A stretch of 64,000 nt of DNA, from the NCBI GenBank assembly GCA_009869945.1, contig WIXG01000243.1:1-64000 (forward strand), written 5' to 3'. Source of the DNA: Mesaphorura yosii (taxonomy: Eukaryota; Arthropoda; Collembola; Poduromorpha; Tullbergiidae). Made by a program: the position numbers and the translations under genes. Numbering within the stretch: the first letter of the stretch is position 1; every line of letters begins with the position of its first letter. The notes under the pieces were generated by a model, which did no database searches, was not told where the DNA came from, and saw only the letters and a list, made by a program, of their open reading frames with translations. This document shows, piece by piece, positions 26,610-36,900 of this stretch.

Positions 26610-28682
26610 TTACGTACTAATTACTCTAGGAATATTATTACTTTCATTGCTATCATTCCTACTACTTCCATTATCAGAAGACTCGTACAAATCCTCACAT
26701 TTTTCTAACAGTCTTAGGACTGGATTGATATTGTATGGGAACAACGATTTCTCTACGAGCTTATGAAGTGCCAGTCGTAGTCTAATCAGTAGACTCATCG
26801 TCCTCTCTAAATTGCAACCACAGTTAGCTACAAATTGAGGCCAATTCTTAAACGCAAACTTAAGAAATCTGAGCAAGTACAACAGAAAACTGGTCTCGTT
26901 ACTCATTAGAAGATCAAGGAGTGTATCCTTGTCTTCGGAAATTGTACCCGTAAATGCTATGAATGTATGTATGGGATTCAAAGTTTGGCTAAAGTCTGCA
27001 GGAATTTCAATTCGCCCTAGAAAGCACGTGAACGTGTCAAGGGTGCATAGCATTCCTTCTATGAGCGCGTCGTCTTGGTCAGAAAACAATTTCACGATCC
27101 ATTCTGCAAGCGGTGTTGATGGATGGTAAGGGACAAGTGCCTTGACGAAATGATCAAGATGTTGGAATACTTCACGAATGGATTTTTCAATGATGTGCAT
27201 CTCAGTTGCATCTGATTCCGAAGCCGAATGTTCGCCATCTTCATCTTCCCCACTTCCTCCTTCGCTACTGTCACAATCCTCGTCGCGGGCTTCCATTACA
27301 GTCACGGCTATACTTTTGAGTATTAGTAATACGAATTTCTGCAGGAGCGGTTTATCCCCGTTGCAAGATTCGGAATCATTCAGTGAAAGGTCATCCATTC
27401 GAACAGCACTCGGGTCAGGGCCAATGTATACTCTTGCTGTGATAACCGTCTTTGGAACTAGGGCGATTGCGCCGTCACGCGTTATCGATTGCGGCGGCTT
27501 CTCGTTTGATAATGTTGAACTTGCCGGTCTGGTTGCTATTTGATGTAATTGGAGAGAATCTGTAGTTTGGGTGCTTGTTTCTTCCGTTCGGATTCTTCCT
27601 TCACAAGGTTCACTCTCCCACTCCCAGTCGATAGGTGCAAGAATACTGCCTCCAAAGCCCGAGAAAACTTCTTTCGTGTACGGCAAGTCTTGTAAGAATT
27701 GTCGACTTTTCACACATCGAATTATCAAATGTGCCAAGCTGCAGGCATCTTCTGGTGGAGAATCCTGGAGTGAGAGAGTGCTGCCGTAACACAAGATCTC
27801 GTTAAAAATATCGATGATCTTCCTCCAAATTATCGGTGGAATTCCTGACGTTAAAAGTGGGACAAACGCTTCTACGTTGAGGTAGAAATGTTTCGTGTCA
27901 ATAACACTCAAGTTCGATTTAACCGAGATAATCGTCAGCCACAGATTAAGGAACGAAACAATCGAAGGCTCGTGCTCGGAATTGTAGTTTTGAATTAGAT
28001 TTTTAAACTTCGATACCACTCGTGTCCACCAATTTTCCAGGGACTTTATGCAAAGATTTTTCACTTCACTTTCCAGCATTCCCAAATCAATTTCAAATTT
28101 TTGGCAAGCACCTGTGCTGGTACTTGTACTTTCCAGATCCAACGGATGATCATCCTCATCCTTGTATTCGATAACCGCTTTAATGATCTCCAGAATATTG
28201 CTTAGCTTCAAAGAGTGTGACGCCCCCAGCATTAATTGCGTAAAGAGTTCATCGAAGATGAGATCGACGTGAGCCACCGTTGTGTAAAGCAGAAATGATG
28301 AGGTGCACTTAGTCGTCGCGTAAGAAATAAACTTGTCTGAGGAGTCAAGACAGTGTAGCAGCAAATCCCATATACTTTCGTCACACGTAACCGCTGATGC
28401 CATGTCAGAGATCTTCGAGCAAATAAATCCTCCATTTTGTTGTTTGAGTGCTGTATCTGATAGCAGGTTAATGGTGCTGATAAACAGATATGTATAATCT
28501 TGGGAGCTCGCTGAAACGCAGGAAATCAAAGGGCGTTTGAGTTCGATTCGGTCAACATGACACAAGCAACCAGATAGTAATTTCTTTTGCAGTAGTCGAA
28601 GATTACAGAACCATTGTGACCACTCTTCCGGTGTATTTTCTAGCAGCAATAGCTTTTGTCTTTTCACAGCTGGTCCTTCCAT
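26610..28682 (-). CDS. lin: Lines homologue (LINS1), intronless
   Basis: A single uninterrupted frame of 690 codons from the ATG at 28682 (MEGPAVKRQKLLLLENTPEE). A longer frame upstream starts only at a TTG. The C-terminal third carries the Lines signature: SNETSFLLYLLRFLKFAFKN (residues ~605-625), then KSLFPYNINPVLRLLEKCED at ~650-670, which corresponds to the LINES_C end of the family. A very acidic Asp/Glu/Ser-rich linker sits at ~485-510. The N-terminal half is alpha-helical and poorly conserved, as usual. Drosophila Lines modulates Wingless output, segment identity and stem-cell niche fate by moving between nucleus and cytoplasm; human LINS1 is linked to cognition. The length is near the human protein (757). 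The gene lacks introns although all its neighbours are spliced. Its start lies 81 nt after the stop of the upstream methyltransferase gene on the same strand. Confidence 0.85.
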   Translation of the reverse strand: MEGPAVKRQKLLLLENTPEEWSQWFCNLRLLQKKLLSGCLCHVDRIELKRPLISCVSASSQDYTYLFISTINLLSDTALKQQNGGFICSKISDMASAVTCDESIWDLLLHCLDSSDKFISYATTKCTSSFLLYTTVAHVDLIFDELFTQLMLGASHSLKLSNILEIIKAVIEYKDEDDHPLDLESTSTSTGACQKFEIDLGMLESEVKNLCIKSLENWWTRVVSKFKNLIQNYNSEHEPSIVSFLNLWLTIISVKSNLSVIDTKHFYLNVEAFVPLLTSGIPPIIWRKIIDIFNEILCYGSTLSLQDSPPEDACSLAHLIIRCVKSRQFLQDLPYTKEVFSGFGGSILAPIDWEWESEPCEGRIRTEETSTQTTDSLQLHQIATRPASSTLSNEKPPQSITRDGAIALVPKTVITARVYIGPDPSAVRMDDLSLNDSESCNGDKPLLQKFVLLILKSIAVTVMEARDEDCDSSEGGSGEDEDGEHSASESDATEMHIIEKSIREVFQHLDHFVKALVPYHPSTPLAEWIVKLFSDQDDALIEGMLCTLDTFTCFLGRIEIPADFSQTLNPIHTFIAFTGTISEDKDTLLDLLMSNETSFLLYLLRFLKFAFKNWPQFVANCGCNLERTMSLLIRLRLALHKLVEKSLFPYNINPVLRLLEKCEDLYESSDNGSSRNDSNESNNIPRVIST

Positions 28683-28763
28683 CTTGCATTTCTTGGTCTT
28701 GCTCTGGTTCAATTAATTCACTGTCACAAGTAGGTCAAGTTTGAACGTTGGAAGTTGAACTCT
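28683..28763 (-). other. 81-nt gap between methyltransferase and LINS1
   Basis: It contains no AATAAA on this strand. A pyrimidine-bearing acceptor-like site (ACCTACTTGTGACAG) lies about 40 nt before the LINS1 ATG. The upstream gene must therefore end inside LINS1, or the two are co-transcribed. Confidence 0.5.
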
Positions 28764-30141
28764 TTAGTCGTCGTCCAGAGTTCTGGGAAACGGTGATAAG
28801 CTAGGGGCCTCGTTACGTATCCATACCGTTACGTGGCAATTTCGTATTCGACACGATCTTAATGACTCTCCTACAGCGTCAGGAATGTCGATCTCATAGA
28901 TTTGATTAAAATGATCTTCTAAGGCCAACTTGAGATACTCGTAGCTCGTCGTCACAGGAAAGTCGCCAAATCCAGTGCACTAGTATAAAGATTTGCTTCA
29001 TTAACATTCTCAATTGTCAGTCTAGTGTCCAGCGTATGACATGATAAGTATTTACCTGATTAGTTGCCCTGATCCAAGAATAATCTGTGGCAATTATAAG
29101 AAGACCACCCTCCTGTACAAAGAGATTTAACTTCCCTAGAATCCCTTCTGCGTCGTCAACTTCATTCAGTGAGTTTGGGAGGATGACCAATTGGAAAGCT
29201 TCACCTAGGCTGAGTTCTCGATTCGGCTCGACGCAAACAAATTCGATGTTCTCGAGCAAAGGTCTCTGAAATAAATTTAAAGCAATTATGATTAGGAATC
29301 AACTAATTTGTATGCAGAGGTGACATTGTGCAAAGAAATAGTTGTTACCTTTCCTCGCGCAGGGAACAAAAGCACCGGGTCATCAACACTTATTGTTTGC
29401 CTTGCTGTTCGGTAGCTACCCTCGAGCGGAAAGTGGTAGGTTGTTGGTGGGCTGCGATTTTGGAGTTGATAACTGGTAACAACCTTGCTGTATGATCTCT
29501 CGATGCCTTTAACTCGTTTGAAAGTTTTCGCTAGCTCGAAACATAACTTTCCAGTACCGCTGCCTATCACCAGGGCTGACTTGAAGCTGGTCAACTAGAT
29601 TGAACGGAATATAGAAACATGATGTTAACGCCTCCTAAAATGGGCAGATTCGGCTAATAAAGAAGAAAAGTAAAGTCTAAGAAATATTACTTTCTTCGTA
29701 AAGTGGTCAGAGGCCAAAGTGTACAGTTTTTCATTGAATTTAAAAAACTCAGTTGGAATATGGTTCAGATAGGCTGAAGCAGCTGGATCAACGGTTTGGC
29801 ATATAAGACGGTAATTTCCAAATTCGTGTGTTAATGCAATCGGCAAGTTTATATCTTCTTGACCTACAATGTCAGTTGCAAGCTTGGCGTCTTGTCGATT
29901 TTTGAGGTAAGAGTAGAGAATATAAGAAAGGCCTAAACCAGCAGAAGAAAAAGAACATTAGGAAAGTGAAGGAATTTTTAGAAAGCTTACTGTGAATGTG
30001 ACCAAATAGCAGAACCTACTGCAGAATTCTCAACAGTAGTTGAAAATTTGAACAGGATTTTGGATTCTTACCCCCTCCAGCAACAATGAAGACCGCCGCG
30101 GAAGTATAACCAGGACTTATGTTTTGTCCGAGAATTTGCAT
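28764..30141 (-). CDS. Membrane-anchored methyltransferase related to OvoA C-terminal domain
   Basis: Five exons in order, 30072-30141 (coding part of an exon reaching 30187), 29691-29932, 29349-29594, 29056-29265 and 28764-28979, give 327 residues in phase. Residues ~12-35 are one hydrophobic segment (YTSAAVFIVAGGGLGLSYIL), so the protein is probably membrane-anchored. A class I SAM methyltransferase fold follows: motif I ALVIGSGTGKLCFELAKTF (~111-129), acidic end of strand 2 in GIERS, motif IV region LGEAFQLVILPNSLNEVDDA, GGLLIIATDYSWI, and a C-terminal HVTVW. The order and spacing follow the C-terminal domain of OvoA, annotated as 4-mercaptohistidine N1-methyltransferase in ovothiol synthesis, but no DinB or sulfoxide-synthase domain is present. 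The substrate is unknown. The exon containing the ATG starts in phase 2, so earlier coding exons may exist. Confidence 0.75.
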
Positions 30142-30814
30142 TCCAGAAATAGTCACTCGCGGACGAAGAGGAATTCTCGCCCAGTTGCTGCAATTAGAAT
30201 ACAGTCAATTTAGAATACCGACTCACCAACAATACGGGTGTAATGTCTCCCAAGCTAAGCCAACCCACGCTAAGGTTTTCTAGTAAAATGGTGGATACAA
30301 CCTATGCAACTACGACTCTCATTATTGCTAGTGCACGACCTCATATATTTTAGCAGCCAAATCTTTATAGTCTAATAGCATCATCCGCAGGAAACTAGTC
30401 CTAGATGTTATCAAACCCTGAGCCTTTCAAGTTAAGTTTCACTATTTCGGCTATTTTGGCTGGGTAAAATTCAATAATTATTACAATTGACTTCACTGAT
30501 TTCGTTTACCTACCGTAATTTTTATCACAAATTAACAATTCTTCAACCAAATATCCGACGCAATGATTTTCGTCAGATCAGAGTCCAATGTTCAGTCCAA
30601 GTTCTTCCTTATCGGAAATCGATCAACCGACTCAAAACTCAATTACTGCATTTTGAAGTTAATTCTTTGGTAGCTGAGCCACTGAATGATAACAAATTAA
30701 CTATTTTGTACTTGATAGTTACATTTAATTTTGATGGTATACTCCTACACCAATGATTCGACTGTGCAACATTCTTATTATCGAATGTAGCACTGTACTG
30801 TACAGCTCCTACAG
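30142..30814. other. Upstream region of the methyltransferase gene
   Basis: This holds the rest of its first recognised exon (to 30187), a possible upstream donor (TTG|GTGAGT near 30225) and its promoter. No first coding exon could be fixed. Confidence 0.45.
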
Positions 30815-30985
30815 GAGTCAGCGAAACGCAAGCAGCGGGGAGACGAACTGACTGAAGGGGATGCAAGAGATGAAGAAGCCAAGTGCATGAAAGGAATGGC
30901 ACCACAAACTATTGTGCAAAAGAGGCTCAAGTTGCACAGAATCAAAAGGAGAGACGTCCGCGTCCGAGACCCTCCCTTGACTTGA
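30815..30985 (+). CDS. Coding-like terminal exon, unknown product
   Basis: After an acceptor CTCCTACAG the plus strand reads 56 codons to TGA: ESAKRKQRGDELTEGDARDE, then a basic stretch QKRLKLHRIKRRD. The composition resembles a nuclear or RNA-binding tail. No upstream partner exon was found. The opposite strand is also open (30778-31029, with a h-region like a signal peptide), so strand assignment is uncertain. Confidence 0.28.
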   Translation, partial: ESAKRKQRGDELTEGDARDEEAKCMKGMAPQTIVQKRLKLHRIKRRDVRVRDPPLT

Positions 30986-33900
30986 GGTTTTAAAACGGTG
31001 ATCTTTGAAGAAATTACAAAAGTCAGCATCTGTCCGAAGGCACTTTAGGGCTTTTACAACAACGTATCTTTTCGTGTAGTCACTAATTTATCTCTTGATG
31101 TTAATCTTGTATAACCTTACAGGACCCTTCGGAATTATATTAAGAGGATGCGATGGTCAGCATTTATTTCTTGACTCGGTCGACGCCAGGTGCATTGTTA
31201 CACCAAACCAGCCCCAAGTTTAAGGTTTGGTCTGTGGTCCTTTTTACCTCACCAGCAACAATACTGCTTCGGCAAAGAAACATCCAATTTCGTGCTGCCA
31301 TTCCTATTAAAAAGAGAGAAATCTCGTAATAACCAGAAAAGGTCGGTGGAGGAAGATTTTGGGCTTGGCTGTTGTCAGTTATTGTTGTTTGCGGGCTTCA
31401 TCTCCTCCGCGTCTTTCATTCTTGCTTTCTTGCGCGTCCGACATACGCACTCGCGTTCGTGTAACATGTTCCATACTCATGGCCCTTGGCTTTAATACGC
31501 TTAGTATGCATCACAAGCCACGGCCATCGCACGGTTAGTGCATTTTTCTTGAAAAAATAATAATTGTACAGCACGAGAGAAAGACGATATGGAAATTTTG
31601 ATGGCGAGGCTCGTGTGGAGAGGATCAAGGTCACTGCTTCACCTATGCGCTCTGCCGTGGACTTTAAAACCGTGTGAGTGAACATGGAAGCTGGATTGTT
31701 GGGAGTAAAATATTAACCATGTTACACAACAATACAACAGCAGTGGAAGAGGAAATGAAAAACGAGTTGAAGGAGCTGGCCGCCAGCAGCAGAGCAACAG
31801 CAGAGACGAGAATGAAGACGAAGATGTGGACGCGAATGATGCGAGACTCGAGAGATGATTTTTTAAGTATTTTTCTGTAGCCTCAGGAATTCTATGGGAA
31901 AATGATTGTTAAGCAACAATACGAGCGCAGACGATTTGCTGCATGCGCGCACGGGAATGAAAGGGCGAAAGACGGGCGATAATTTCTTCTTTTCCATATT
32001 TTGGATGGACCAAGATGAAATTAACCTGTAGCATTGTTGGCTGTGAACCGCAACAGAATGAACGCTTGAACACGTCGCTACGTAGTCGCATACCTCGACT
32101 GAAATTATATGTAAATACATTGTTACCAGTTTCACTCTAACTACTAACCACTTCAAGACGCGAGTGTCGAGACGTGTTCTTGTTTGTAAAGTAGCCACTT
32201 TGGTGTGAGATACTTGGTGGCTGATGGGATGCGGATGGTGACGAGGCGTTGAAGATGAAGATTTTGCCATGGCCGGGGCTTGAGTTCCTCGTTCACTAAA
32301 ACAACACACATTTCGAGTTTAGAGAAGCTGAATTCTTCCAATTTCAACAGGTGCAATGTTATTTAGGTTTTCTGTTTGCTAATGTGCTAATGCGTGTATA
32401 GCACGCATTGGAGTTGGCTTGCAGCTCCGGCCTTTACTTTTCTTTCAATCCTTTCGCAGAAATGAGAACTTTCTCACGTAGTTCATCTTTTCGAACCGCA
32501 GAGCAAATGTTCGATGTTTCAGTCGTAATTGCAAAGCAGTGTATCTTCTCGATTCTGAAGATTCGATTAAGAGCCGCATGAGACTTGTCTGCTGCACAGA
32601 TATGTACAATTTCAAAACTGCACAGCAACATGCATTGAAGAAGTGATTGAAGGCCCAGACGAAGGTGTTGAGAGGGTGTCGAAAGGCAATCGTGATCAAG
32701 CGAACGTGATGCTCCGTTCCGTGCGTGAGAAAGGTCTTGACGATTGAAGGATTGTGATTATATTCATCCTGGTTGTTCGTTTCGATTGTTTTGCAATTAT
32801 CAGTTGCACGGGAATGACCAGCATCGACGAGACCAGCTCTCAGATTCCACGTATTGGCGTTTTCATACGTTTCGTGACAAGTTACATCCATCTCAATTTA
32901 TGGTTTGTTCAATTGTCAGTTCAGGCATTATTCACTTAAAACAATCTCCGTACTTCTTGGCACTTGGCGAGATTTATTGTTTCAATCTGCCGAGATTGTT
33001 GACTTCAGGATGAGATTCAAAAATTCACAACTCGTGAAAAATGCACGAAGATGTAGCATGCCAGGCATGCGTTACAGGTTCGACGGAATTGCAATTTGAA
33101 GCGCACATTTTTCGTGTTGCTTCTTCAAATTTTTTTTATGAGAACTGAATTCTTTATTCGATTCAGAAAATTCGTCACAACAGAGAACTATTCTTCAAAA
33201 TTTTCATGACTAGTTTATGTTCTTCTGCCTGCATTGTTGAGGGATTTCTTGAAAGTACACTTGCAGTTGGTTATGGCAAACACAAAACCTACCTTGGAAT
33301 ACAAAATACAATGATAATGAATGAGCCAATACGGCATTAGCGAAGTAACGTTCCTCATGGTAGAAGTCCCAGTTTCCATGTATGAATGATCCTAATTCTT
33401 GAGCTTGATCAGGAGAGCTAGAAATAGAAGACAATTATGTCCATGATGCAGAATCTGACATGCTCCAGCATAACGTCGAAACCGAAAATGACAGGCAGAC
33501 AAAAGAATTGCTTTCACTCTACCATTCTTGTCCTGATGGAGTGTTATATTAGGATTATTAGCTTAGTGCCTCGGTGGTGGAGGCGGACAGCGGGGACTTT
33601 CATTTAGTCAACATTGTGATCCAGATTATTATTATGATTACATACTACAGAAACAGCAGCAGGCGTTGACTGTGGTGTGTTGCCTGTTAGATTGCGGTTT
33701 ATTGAATAGCGATTTATCACCTTGTTTTCTGCAACCATCCATCATTGTCTCAATGTTTACTTAATCCTCTTTTCCATGAAGAGAAAGATAAGCAACTGGG
33801 AATGCAGTCAGTGTCGGGGGAAAGTCGGGTCGGGACTCAGGACCAGATAGCAATATTCTAACCACATGCGTGTCGCAAGCTGAGCCTGTGGCTTGGCTTT

Positions 33901-36900
33901 CGAGAGCATTGCTGAAGCTGAACCAACCGTGGCTTCGCAGGAACAAGAACATTAATTCCATTCATATCTGCAGTAACTTATATTTAATTCACAGCTGCTT
34001 TCAAATACTTGACATTATTGAATAAGCTCTTGAGGACGAGGGCCGACTACTTCGCTGGAACAACAAATTCCGTCCACAATCCAACGCGTTGATCGTGGGA
34101 ATGTTTTTCTACCGATCGCTGCCCCATGATGAATGATGAAGGTGCGAGTCAAATTACACACACTTTCAATATCCAAATGGATTTTCCACTCAGCTTTCCT
34201 GCACTGACGCGGATTACGTCAACGCGGTAAATGTGCAAATGGGACAAAATGTGAAAATTGGCGACTGGAATATTGGTTGACGAAATAGACGAGGCTGTCG
34301 ACTGTTTTTGTACTTTCCAAGTTCTTACCTACGTATATGTAGAAAATTAGCCCGTTGAGTGATCAAGAAACAGGAAGCGACCTCGTTATAAATTAAAATT
34401 ACACTTAATTAATAATAATCCCGCCTCCAACTTTCGCACCCGAAAAGGTGATACTTAAACTTTTCAAATTACGTATCGCTTGACGTGTATACCGTAGACA
34501 AAGGTTAACTGCATAACTTAAACGATCGCACATAAATCTTGTGCTAGGCTGCAGAATGAGACGAGCCGCGTCCCTGTCGCGAAATGTGTCATCTCATTTG
34601 CTGGTCCGTGAAAGTTATTAATAAGTTTAATTGCAGTAGTAAACTATTTCGTGACTTTCCAGTTAAGCAACTTTGTGTTTCTCTCTTCAGAGGAAACGTA
34701 GATCTTAATCTAATGCTTAATTGGCATAGTTTTCTCCAGGCGCGGGGCCCGAAATCGGTTCACAGCTTCATTCGCCTTGCCGTTCTTTTGGCTCGTTCAA
34801 CAGCTCCGTACCGTCAGTGTCCACGCTTCGCGTCGGCACCACAAACTCAATCAACAAAAGTTCGTCGGCCCCTTCGCTTCCTGCCCGCTTCTTGAATTGA
34901 GATATCGCGATGCAAATTCCAGGCGAAACCTCGCAGGCGAACGAACGAAACTACAAAAGTCAAGATGAAAGCGAGACAAGGAAGGAACTTTGGTGTCATT
35001 TCGATTAAAAACCACAAACAACTTTTACTTTCTCCAAACAACATTCCTGCTCCGTTTTCGCGTTCTTATTGCTCCAGCCGCAGTCGTCGCGACGTCTCCA
35101 TTATAAAATGAATGTCTTTTGCTGGATTCAATTCTGGTGTCATTATTACAAAGCGGTGAAGTTTCAGCCAGCCCTTGCCTGCCATGCCACGCATTATGGG
35201 GACAGTAAAGTACGATTGTGCGGCTATCAGGTGTGCCTTGCTTTTCTCGTTCTTTCCCTCTCAACTTTCTTTTCCTGCACGCTTTCTATTCAAAAAGGCC
35301 TTTCAACTCCTAACGAACGAACAAGTTTATTTTTGAGGAGAAAGTTTTTTGTGTCCCGATATGCAGAGCAGCAGCAGCGGCGGCAGCAGAATGAGGCATT
35401 CAGGAACTAATGAAAGCCAACATTGTGGCAAGATTAATAATAATGTGCGGTGTATCTTGTACCATTACCATGTAGGATGCACCAAAATGTTCTCGCTTTG
35501 CGTTTCCTTAACTTCAGACGGAAAGGCACGGAACGGAATGGGCACAAGTAATGGCTTTTTACACATGATTTAATCTGCTTTGCCTCTTGCCTGGGAAAAC
35601 TTTTATTTCATATCTTTAAAAATTTTCAGAGATTCTTCCACATAAACTTCCCTCATTTTTTATGAAAGTCAAAGACATCGATGTCGCGTGAGTTTAAGGA
35701 CACCTGACTCTCCGCTCAACCAGGCAGGCCAGGCCCGGGTTCAGTAGTGGAGATTTATCATGCGTGTGCGGGTACAGGTGATAAAGAAGAAAATGATGGC
35801 ACTCATTTATTAATCATCCAAGATTAATCACCGTGGACGAATTCATGCTAAGGAATTTCAAAGTGTTCAAGGCGTGTAAAAGATTTAGGTTGTCACCTGG
35901 CTTGCGCTGGCCCAGTTTCTGAATTGTGGATTTCTGGAATCGGTATTACACGCGTTAATTGTAACGGACAAATTGGTTCAACTGTGAACAATCGACCTCC
36001 AATTCCGAATGCTCACTAGTATGAGCATTTTGCGTACTGCTTGGTAACAGTATAACGAAGGGGCACCAGCACCAGTCGCCAGTCGGGCATAAATCTAATA
36101 TTTATTGCGAAACCCGCCTTCGTTTTAATGTTCAAAGTTTTGAATGCAAACTCGCTCAGTCGTTGCCTTGAATTGCACGAACCATGAAAGTTAACGACTC
36201 TAATGACCAACTAATATAACCGTATATCATCTCGTTCCAATAACATTCGTTCCGAGAAAGGACGAAATATGAAAGAAATGCATTACTCACACATCTAGAA
36301 TTCTGCTGGAACGGGGACAAACATTTTCATGCTGGGGCATTGGAACTGGAAACCAAAGAACGAGGCAGAAGTTTGCGTATTTCTGACACATTTCTTTCTT
36401 AATCGCTCCCGCAAAGGCGAAGCAAAGTGAAAGTATGGGAGTAATATTTTAGCCTTCAATTCAAAGTTTCGAAATGTGCGGTGCAGTGACACAATATTCG
36501 AAGCATTCGCCAAATGTGTGGCATTTCTTCACTTTTTCACTATTTCTTTGCCCATACTCGACTTCCGACATTACTTGAAAAAGTCATCAAGATAATGGCG
36601 GGGTGTGAGAACTTTTTTGCATTCTCAATTATCTTTCTCCACCATCTCACATTTTTCTGATACCATTTTTATATTGTTAATGCACATGCAATCATGGAGC
36701 CCACATTTAGTGCAATCGCAATTAAAGCATTTACTTACTGCGTAGATGAGTTTCAACAAAAAGCGTTCGCCCACTATAGAAAGTTTCAATTAACCCTTGG
36801 ACGATGGGGAACCAACGGATGGCGATATTGAGAAATCTTCTACTTTTCCAGGCAATTTTCTAACTTCGAAGTTGCGAAGCAATGGGGTTTACATTTTCTC

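Noticed and set aside
27178-27543. 121-codon plus-strand frame
   Set aside because: Shadow of the LINS1 coding strand; low-complexity Ser-rich translation of the acidic linker.
32153-32309. Minus-strand exon-like frame (NEELKPRPWQNLHLQRLVTI)
   Set aside because: Coding-like codons and an acceptor-like site exist, but no partner exon or family; kept only as a note.
32445-32891. 148-codon minus-strand open frame
   Set aside because: Composition is unremarkable and the plus strand is equally open in part; no supporting signal.
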